A stretch of DNA of 33,895 nucleotides, from IMG/VR virus record IMGVR_UViG_3300030102_002890, positions 1 through 33,895 of that record; one strand, written 5' to 3'. This stretch comes from a virus. The position numbers and the translations under genes were made by a program. Below are positions 28,177 to 33,895 of this stretch, one piece after another (the first letter of the stretch is position 1; each line of letters starts with the position of its first letter). The notes under the pieces are model-generated. The model did not search any database and was not told where the DNA came from. It was given only the letters and a program-made list of their open reading frames with translations.

Positions 28177-29241
28177 TTAGGACACCTTACTCAAGAGGAA
28201 GTTGCGGCGACGGTCAGTACACATGAAGTTGAGAGTGGAGTCCACGAACACCTGCATAGTGGTGTGCTGACCCGGAACTTGGGTCGGACCTTCTTCTCGC
28301 ATGTACTCACCAGAGAGGAACACGGGCTTGAGAACACCCCAGTTGATACCGTACACAGGGTCGGTACCGTTGGTGGTGTCGGACTCAAGGTGTGGCACCC
28401 ACATCACAGGAACTTGACGGAACACAAGTTGACCGTCTTTCGATGCAATGTCGTTGCCAAGGTTATCGTTTTGTGCTTCGAGGGCTTCCTCAAGGCGACC
28501 GATAACGTTGTAGTTGGTGTAGTAGCCATAGTTGCTGCCGGTGTTGTAGTCGGCAACTGGAACTGGTGGCTTGAAGTTGGTAAACAACGATGCCTTACGC
28601 CACTTGCGAACGAGGTCAGTCTTGTTGACTTGATCGTAGTCCGCGAAGTAGTTACGCCACGCAGAGTTTTCCGACAGGCTGGAGTCGATGCCAGCAGAGT
28701 CATTGAACTGCGTACCGTCTTGGGCAAATGGGTTCTTACCAGTAAATCCATTGTCACCGTCAGTGCCCTTGGCAACGTGGTATGCAATGCCGTATGGGTG
28801 GGTGGTGTCGCTGGTGGTGGGAGGCGCTTGCCAGAAGTTCTTCTCCATCAACTCTGCAAGAGAGATCATGGCGTCCGTACGACGAATCTTGACGAGTTCG
28901 ACGATACGAGCGGGCGTTGCGTTGAATTGCACCTCACGACGCTCGAAAGCGTAGTTGGTGGTGCAGTGACGCCACGGAATGTTTGCCGTGGTCATAACGT
29001 CAGCAATGTTGACATTGTCACTCTCAAAGAGGCCCACGTTCTTGGCTGCACCGGATTGCTTCAGCATGATGTTGTACTGAATCGCTGTACCGGATTGGTA
29101 CTGAACCTTGTATTGGTCCAGCAACTTTCCAAGAGCATGGTATTCCTGCAGCGTGGATGCAAGTTCAGTGAACTTGAGACGCCCCAGATCCTTGAGGGTC
29201 ACAGTAATCAGGTCTTGAATCTGATCGGCTTGTAGTGCCAT
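28177..29241 (-). CDS. major capsid protein
   Basis: A 354-residue protein. ATG 29241 has AAGGA seven bases upstream. It is placed after the scaffold-like gene and before a decoration gene. The sequence IQDLITVTLKDLGRLKFTEL, YKVQYQSGTAIQYNIMLKQS, CTTNYAFERREVQFN and VELVKIRRTDAMISLAELME resembles phage major capsid proteins of the HK97-fold type: an N-terminal helix, an E-loop-like hairpin and a spine helix. Aromatic/Gly loops follow (WQAPPTTSDTTHPYGIAYHV). No delta-domain protease cleavage site could be seen. Assignment rests on position, size and overall resemblance. Confidence 0.72.
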   Translation of the reverse strand: MALQADQIQDLITVTLKDLGRLKFTELASTLQEYHALGKLLDQYKVQYQSGTAIQYNIMLKQSGAAKNVGLFESDNVNIADVMTTANIPWRHCTTNYAFERREVQFNATPARIVELVKIRRTDAMISLAELMEKNFWQAPPTTSDTTHPYGIAYHVAKGTDGDNGFTGKNPFAQDGTQFNDSAGIDSSLSENSAWRNYFADYDQVNKTDLVRKWRKASLFTNFKPPVPVADYNTGSNYGYYTNYNVIGRLEEALEAQNDNLGNDIASKDGQLVFRQVPVMWVPHLESDTTNGTDPVYGINWGVLKPVFLSGEYMREEGPTQVPGQHTTMQVFVDSTLNFMCTDRRRNFLLSKVS

Positions 29242-29273
29242 CTGTAAATCCTTCTAAGAAAAACCAGAGTCGC

Positions 29274-30194
29274 TTACTCTTCACCGCCGAATCCGATGCC
29301 AGCCTCTTCCATATACTTCCGAACAGAAGCCCGTGCAGCCGCCTCCGGCGACTGTGGCTTGCCATTCTTCTGTGTAGGACGGCTAACAAACTTGCCTCGG
29401 CGTTGGGCAACGGTTGATTCAGTGGATGCTTGCTTGGCGGCGGCTACATCGTCTGCGAACAGACCGTTCAGTGCACGGGTAAACAGAGTCTGCTCGTCAG
29501 GCACCGCCCGACCTGCAGCCTCATACCCGTTCGCTAGAACGTTCATCTCTTCGAGAACTTGCACCCGGCGCGTAAGTGCACCAGAATCATCAGACAGAGA
29601 TTCCGTCGATCCGGTGCCGAGCAGCGACTCGAAGCCCGGTCCTAGATCGGAGACAAAGGAGTCGAATTCGTTTACGACTGCCTTCTCTGCCTGATTGTCC
29701 AAGAAGGAGTTGTACTGCCCAAGTTGGGATTCCAACCCCTCAATGCGGTCCCGGTACTGTTTGTCCATCTGTTCAAGGACAGGCTTCAGTTCATCCGGGA
29801 CATTATCAAGGTCGATGCCCTCAAACTGCTGCCGCTCTTCTGATCCGGCACCACGGCCTTCCAAAATGCGGACAGTTCGCTCAAGGGCTTCGACTGTGCC
29901 AAGATCTTCGATGTCGGATTCCGTAAGACCAACCTCTGCAGCACGCACAGCAAGGTCTTCCAGTTCCTCGTCCATCTCGGACTCTTCGTATTCTTCGTAA
30001 CTTTCACCCTCTTCTTCTTCGCAATCGCCATCTTCGCAGTCTTCTTCGGACTCTTCTTTGGCATGCGCAGCCTTGCGCTCTTCAATGTATTCAGCGAGAC
30101 GCTCGGCAACCTCATCCTCTTCGTGGTCAACGGGTTCTTCGACCACTGGTGCAGAGGATTCGACTTCTTCAGTTGGTTCTAGTTCTTCAGACAT
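29274..30194 (-). CDS. acidic scaffold-like head assembly protein
   Basis: A 306-residue protein; ATG 30194 has an AGAGAGG site five bases upstream. Residues 1-95 are extraordinarily acidic (long runs of Glu/Asp, e.g. EEDCEDGDCEEEE). Helical and coiled-coil-like segments follow (LERTVRILEGRG, PVLEQMDKQYRDRIEGLESQ). The tail is basic (AAARASVRKYMEEAG). Acidic, helical, immediately upstream of the capsid gene: these are the marks of a phage scaffolding protein, which binds capsid subunits through a C-terminal helix-turn-helix during procapsid assembly. No protease domain is visible. Confidence 0.72.
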   Translation of the reverse strand: MSEELEPTEEVESSAPVVEEPVDHEEDEVAERLAEYIEERKAAHAKEESEEDCEDGDCEEEEGESYEEYEESEMDEELEDLAVRAAEVGLTESDIEDLGTVEALERTVRILEGRGAGSEERQQFEGIDLDNVPDELKPVLEQMDKQYRDRIEGLESQLGQYNSFLDNQAEKAVVNEFDSFVSDLGPGFESLLGTGSTESLSDDSGALTRRVQVLEEMNVLANGYEAAGRAVPDEQTLFTRALNGLFADDVAAAKQASTESTVAQRRGKFVSRPTQKNGKPQSPEAAARASVRKYMEEAGIGFGGEE

Positions 30195-30216
30195 ATAGCC
30201 TCTCTAATTGTCGTAT

Positions 30217-30459
30217 TTACCAATTCTTGCAAGACCAATATCTTGCTTTTGTTTTTGGCCCGGGGTTGTCACAGTTATGACGGGCACGGAAGTTTTTGCG
30301 GCGACCCGGGATGTTTTTCTTGATTTTCATGTTCGGATCACCGAACCGGACAATCTTCACCTTGTCGCCGTCTTTGACGTACACCTTAAACTTTTTGCGT
30401 TCGCCGGGCGTACGCATCACCCTGTTGAGTGGCGGGGTCTTCTTTTTCTTCTCAGCCAT
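30217..30459 (-). CDS. small basic conserved phage protein near head genes
   Basis: An 80-residue protein from ATG 30459, which has GGAGG eight bases upstream; it overlaps the preceding stop by eight bases. It is strongly basic (EKKKKTPPLNRVMRTPGERK). The conserved-looking end FGDPNMKIKKNIPGRRKNFR...HNCDNPGPKTKARYWSCKNW I recall from short proteins next to head genes in diverse phages. Two cysteines in HNCDN and WSCK may bind metal. Assembly or DNA-binding function is possible; none is established. Confidence 0.62.
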   Translation of the reverse strand: MAEKKKKTPPLNRVMRTPGERKKFKVYVKDGDKVKIVRFGDPNMKIKKNIPGRRKNFRARHNCDNPGPKTKARYWSCKNW

Positions 30460-30814
30460 CCCCGTAACCTCCGCTGCGGTCATGCAGGTTAAATGCTTTC
30501 AGATATCTTGCACGGTGCCCACGGCTAGTAAAGATTGGCCTGCCAGCCCCGTCATAGTTGGTCGGCACGCCTTTCTTCTCTGCATGAGCCTTGTACGCAG
30601 GAATATCATCGGTGTGACAAGCAGCCCCTTCGCTATGGATTGGGTTGCGCCACAGGTCGTTGACCGTTGAGTGGCCGCCCATCTCGACATCCACTCGACG
30701 CTTAAGGGTTTCGCCATCAGCCACTGGGTTCTTGTCAAACTTCTCCATTTCGGCAATGGTCATAATCCGCTCGACAATAGATCCGTCAGGTTTTTCGTAG
30801 CAATAAGTTGGCAT
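30452..30814 (-). CDS. conserved small phage protein with MPTYxY N-terminus
   Basis: A 120-residue protein; ATG 30814 overlaps the portal stop (TAATG). The opening MPTYCYEKPDGSIVER resembles the FmdB-type N-terminus, but the paired CxxC knuckles of that family are absent. The later HSEGAACHTDDIPAYKAHAE and GRPIFTSRGHRARYLKAFNL with RSGGYGDG resemble a conserved phage protein I associate with the portal-scaffold interval. Unknown role, probably in assembly. Confidence 0.6.
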   Translation of the reverse strand: MPTYCYEKPDGSIVERIMTIAEMEKFDKNPVADGETLKRRVDVEMGGHSTVNDLWRNPIHSEGAACHTDDIPAYKAHAEKKGVPTNYDGAGRPIFTSRGHRARYLKAFNLHDRSGGYGDG

Positions 30815-32580
30815 TAGCCTGTGGGCCTTTCTACTGCTGCTGCTTCAGATGGTTGCACGCCGGGGCCGCCCCCGCCCGCCATCATCATTCGCATCATGGC
30901 ATCATCTTGACCCCGTGGGGTGGCCCCGGGGCGGTTGGTACGTACGATCTCAGTCTGCTTCTGAGTTGGATCTTGGACCTCTTGCGGCTGCGTTGCGTCC
31001 ACAGCCACCCCCTTGAAGATGTCCTTGAGTTCAGGCAACTGAGAATACTGGGCAACCATCTGGATCAACTTCGCCCCGTCAATAGACACGCCCTGCTGCT
31101 GCATAGCGGGCAGCAGCGGTGCAATAAACGTGTTCATCAACTCGCGGATTGACTGGAGTTTCTCGCCCGGGGTCTGAGACAGCACGCTGTATGGGTCAAC
31201 CTCGAAGTTGAAGTCGTACAGATCGGCTTCGATCTTCTTGCCACTAAAGACAAACGGCACCTTGATGTCGGTGCCCTTGACGGTTTGCTCCAACTCCAAC
31301 TCGCTGATGTTGTCGTTGTAGATGAAGTTGCCCACAGCCTTGCAGACGCTGGCAGTGAAGTTAACAGCAGACTCCTGCATGTCAGCCAGACGCTGCGAGG
31401 CTGACTCGGAAATCAATTTGTCCTGCCCCACCGTGCCAGACTGCGGGCCGAGGCCGCCGAGAGCGTCAAGGTTGCCGCCGTAGTAGTTGAACAGGTTCTT
31501 GAGTTGCAGGATGAACGCAAGGTTTTGCTGGTCAATGCCGCCAAACTTGTAGGTTTGGATGTTCTGCGGGTCATCCATGCGGATAACCTCACCGTCAGAA
31601 CTGGTCTGTACGTTCTTTGCGTCCTGCTCTGCAGACCCACGGTAGCCGACCACATCCTTTTGCCGCTCTGCCTGTCTGCCCAACTTGCGGAACACACGGT
31701 TGGCGAGGTCGTGCAGGTCGATCAGTGATGCCACGGGTGGCAACGGCATGGTGTTGCCGGGCACATCAGTGAAGGACAGGAAGTGATATGGCCCAGCCTC
31801 TGGCCCATCCCACTCGATTTCCCTGATCTTGCGCTCCGGCATACCGTTCTCGCCAGCAGCAAAGGTGCAAATCTTATTGGTGCGGGGCAGCCAGATCTCC
31901 CACAACTCTGCCATGTCGGTGTCTTGCCCGCCGTGATAGATATCGGACTGTCCAATTGCGGCAGCACGAATGTCGCCATCTGAGTTGTACAGAGTCTTGC
32001 GGACCTCCGGGATCATATCGGGGTCCATGTAGATGTCGCTGTCACGCAGCGCTTCAATCGGAACACGGAATCGGTGGCCCATGTACGAGCACTCAGACAA
32101 ATCGCGTGCAGACATATCGTGCACCCAATCGTCAAGGTCCACGGTCTCTGCAAAAGGTTGCCCTGCATCATGCAGGAACCCGCGCATGGGCACCTGTGCA
32201 GGCTCGGTAACGCCCACCTTGACAATGCCAATACTAAAAAGCGCGTCAATAACGGCAAGTCTCAGGGTTTTGGCAACTTCCATCTCACGCAAAACGTGGT
32301 TTAGCGCCAGTTCCATCTTGGCTGCCTGCGGGGCAATGGCCTGCGTGCGCGGTCTGACGTAGACATTTGGCTCATTGCCCACCAACTGGCGGGAATACGT
32401 GGAGATAAACAGTTCCAGCATGTTGACTGGCACCCGATCACGCGAACCAGTGTCGGAATAGTTGCGACCAACAAACTCTCGGATGGCCCGAACGCGCTTT
32501 TCGCGGTAGGGCTGCAGCCTTCGCCTGCTTGACTGGATCGACTTACGAAGTTTGTCCAAGTTATCTCCGTTGTAGTTCAC
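30814..32580 (-). CDS. portal protein
   Basis: A 588-residue protein with a GTG 32580 start that overlaps the terL stop by four bases. It lies directly after terL, as expected. The N-terminal region (LQPYREKRVRAIREFVGRNY, ISTYSRQLVGNEPNVYVRPR, LALNHVLREMEVAKTLRLAV) is typical of phage portal proteins. So is the clip/stem-type middle (LIDLHDLANRVFRKLGRQAE, MDDPQNIQTYKFGGIDQQNL). The last 70 residues are low complexity (Gly, Met, Pro, Gln). It forms the dodecameric DNA entry ring on the capsid vertex. Size is in the normal range for podovirus-type portals. Confidence 0.82.
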   Translation of the reverse strand: MNYNGDNLDKLRKSIQSSRRRLQPYREKRVRAIREFVGRNYSDTGSRDRVPVNMLELFISTYSRQLVGNEPNVYVRPRTQAIAPQAAKMELALNHVLREMEVAKTLRLAVIDALFSIGIVKVGVTEPAQVPMRGFLHDAGQPFAETVDLDDWVHDMSARDLSECSYMGHRFRVPIEALRDSDIYMDPDMIPEVRKTLYNSDGDIRAAAIGQSDIYHGGQDTDMAELWEIWLPRTNKICTFAAGENGMPERKIREIEWDGPEAGPYHFLSFTDVPGNTMPLPPVASLIDLHDLANRVFRKLGRQAERQKDVVGYRGSAEQDAKNVQTSSDGEVIRMDDPQNIQTYKFGGIDQQNLAFILQLKNLFNYYGGNLDALGGLGPQSGTVGQDKLISESASQRLADMQESAVNFTASVCKAVGNFIYNDNISELELEQTVKGTDIKVPFVFSGKKIEADLYDFNFEVDPYSVLSQTPGEKLQSIRELMNTFIAPLLPAMQQQGVSIDGAKLIQMVAQYSQLPELKDIFKGVAVDATQPQEVQDPTQKQTEIVRTNRPGATPRGQDDAMMRMMMAGGGGPGVQPSEAAAVERPTG

Positions 32581-33895
32581 CAGTCATCTCTCGCTTTGCG
32601 TTTACGCTCTTTGACTTCTTGACGCCGCCAAGCAAGGGTACCCGGCTTGGCAACTTGTGCTACTTGTATCTTCGGATTTGCCGAAGTTGCACAAAGTTTG
32701 CAGCACAATGCGTCTGCAATCACCCGATCACCGTGGTTGTCCCGTGCACCTGACGGGTCAATCGCGGATCTGGACCTTGCGTGCACCAAACCGCCGGTTT
32801 GAGAGAACACGTACTCTCTACATTCTCGGATCGCAGGCTGGCTTAAGTTTACAAAAGCGCCATCATTCAGCATTCTGCGGTATTGCCCAAGCAGTGCAAT
32901 TTTTTCCTCTTTGCTGCTGAACCATCCCGGGATTGTGGAGTATTTGGCGGCCACGGACTTTTCATTCTGCCGGAAATAGTAGTTGCCGTACCCGATTTCC
33001 CGCACTGCATCGCCGAAAACTCGCCCCGGGCCGTTGGCTTCCCAGACCAAGAACGCTCCGGTATCGCTGAGACCCTTGAAGTACCGGCACATAGCCACAC
33101 AAACACGTGCAAGTTGATCAGGACGGAGGTTTGCCGAGCAAAACTCTGCGACTTTCCGACCCTCAGCAGTAGCGACAGAGATAACAGAGTTGCTAGACCC
33201 CGTTCCGGTAGCCACATCAACCCCGGCCACATAGTAATTTTTTTCCGATGGATGGCCTTCACCCCATATCCTCAGGTCGCCAGCCGTTCCAAGTTCGGTA
33301 AATCCGAGTGGATTGCAAAATTCATCAAAATCCAGTGTGCCACGCTTGGATGATGGCATGCACCCCTGCTCCAAGCGGTCAATCAAGTCCGGCGGGAAGT
33401 AGAGATAGTCCGATCCGCCAAAGTCAAGGTCCAGTTCCTGCGCAATTTCAACTGGGTGAGTACGTCGGCGCTTCTCTTTCTCGTACCACGGGCTAGTCAG
33501 TTCGCCGTCTTCGTCCTTGGTCAGGCCAATGTTCTTGCGTGGGTCTTGCGACCAGTGAAAACTCAGCACCTGCGTGCGACCTGAGTGCACAATGTCGTAG
33601 AAACTGTTGCCGCTGCCCTTGGGCGTGCTGACAAACCACCGGCTGTTCGAGGCATCGGCGGTTGCAGCCAGCACTGCCTCTGAGTTATCGACAGATGCAA
33701 ACTCGTCAAGTGCAATACAGGTCTTACGGTCGCCCCGGGCAACATCGCCAGTCGTAGATTCGCCAGTGATTGCACTGCCGTTGTCCTCGTTGGTCAATCG
33801 CAACTTGGTTCTTGTGAAGTTTGGCATCATCCAGCCCGGCAGATACTTCAAGAAGAAGTCAATCTTGCTGAACAAAGAGGCTGAGTTGCCCGGCG
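32577..33895 (-). CDS. terL: terminase large subunit (terL), N-terminal part outside window
   Basis: The frame is open to the window end, so the first ATPase segment (Walker A) lies outside. Visible: the Walker B strand CIALDEFA, the C-motif-type segment WFVSTPKGSGNSFYDIV, and the RNase-H nuclease domain. The nuclease domain has its first acid in YVAGVDVATGTGSSN, a middle strand FLVWEANGPG and the last acid in NHGDRVIADALCC. This is the DNA packaging motor/nuclease that works on the portal. TTG 33875 is not taken as a start because the frame continues through it. The small subunit would be expected further upstream. Confidence 0.93.
   Translation of the reverse strand, partial: PGNSASLFSKIDFFLKYLPGWMMPNFTRTKLRLTNEDNGSAITGESTTGDVARGDRKTCIALDEFASVDNSEAVLAATADASNSRWFVSTPKGSGNSFYDIVHSGRTQVLSFHWSQDPRKNIGLTKDEDGELTSPWYEKEKRRRTHPVEIAQELDLDFGGSDYLYFPPDLIDRLEQGCMPSSKRGTLDFDEFCNPLGFTELGTAGDLRIWGEGHPSEKNYYVAGVDVATGTGSSNSVISVATAEGRKVAEFCSANLRPDQLARVCVAMCRYFKGLSDTGAFLVWEANGPGRVFGDAVREIGYGNYYFRQNEKSVAAKYSTIPGWFSSKEEKIALLGQYRRMLNDGAFVNLSQPAIRECREYVFSQTGGLVHARSRSAIDPSGARDNHGDRVIADALCCKLCATSANPKIQVAQVAKPGTLAWRRQEVKERKRKARDDW

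Noticed and set aside
28057-29235. Long plus-strand frame of 392 codons opposite the capsid gene
   Set aside because: It is the antisense of the capsid and decoration genes. It has no ribosome-binding site or recognisable motif and runs against the transcription direction of the whole late block.
1-33895. Complete circular or terminally redundant genome
   Set aside because: The left end is in a plus-strand lysozyme-like frame and the right end in a minus-strand terL frame; the two do not join, and no terminal repeat is visible.
1-33895. CRISPR arrays, tRNA genes, diversity-generating retroelement
   Set aside because: No spaced repeats, cloverleaf-like segments or reverse transcriptase motifs were seen by reading; gaps between genes are too short for most of these.

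Overview
The window is a fragment of a tailed double-stranded DNA bacteriophage (Caudoviricetes). It has a dense, overlapping gene layout with almost no intergenic DNA. The right half carries a head and packaging block in the usual order: large terminase, portal, two small conserved phage proteins, an acidic scaffold-like protein and the capsid protein. The left end carries a recombination and replication block. Both window ends cut through genes: a lysozyme-like gene at the left and terL at the right. The two ends do not join in frame, so this is a partial genome. No DNA polymerase, small terminase, prohead protease or tape-measure gene was recognised, and no tRNA or CRISPR array. The lack of a tape measure, together with very large proteins at the end of the late operon, suggests a podovirus-like particle, but that is inference. 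The host cannot be named from this sequence.

Layout. (1) Bases 2-921, plus strand: the end of a lysozyme-like gene, translationally coupled to a short serine recombinase. (2) Bases 833-5038, minus strand: a compact replication and recombination operon, read leftward. It holds a zinc-knuckle protein, an SF2 helicase, a sigma-region-2-like protein, an excisionase-like HTH protein, a zinc-ribbon/TOPRIM primase, a small acidic protein and two PD-(D/E)XK nucleases of Holliday-resolvase or VRR-NUC type. (3) Bases 5039-5171: a divergent control region with a sigma70-like promoter pointing right. (4) Bases 5172-6664, plus strand: a RecE/Cas4-like exonuclease, a small protein with an SSB-like acidic tip, a hairpin terminator, a zinc-ribbon protein and a second hairpin terminator. 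(5) Bases 6712-33895, minus strand: about 27 kb of late genes read leftward from terL to a giant final gene.

The late operon has head genes first, then a glycan-binding-like protein, a nest of three overlapping small membrane-protein genes, a second lectin-like protein, connector and tail candidates, Cys-rich proteins, a beta-helix-type fibre candidate and a 642-residue coiled-coil protein. It ends with a single 10.5-kb reading frame encoding 3508 residues. That giant protein is the most unusual object here. It looks like a polyvalent protein: a membrane-active N-terminal region, two separate HExxH metallopeptidase-like domains, a methyltransferase-like domain, an ADP-ribosyltransferase-like domain and a long C-terminal region. 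A short motif (RFSRG, RFSRG, RFSKG, AFSRG) recurs almost exactly at the boundaries between these blocks. The idea proposed here is an ejected virion polyprotein that may be cut into separate effectors by its own peptidases.
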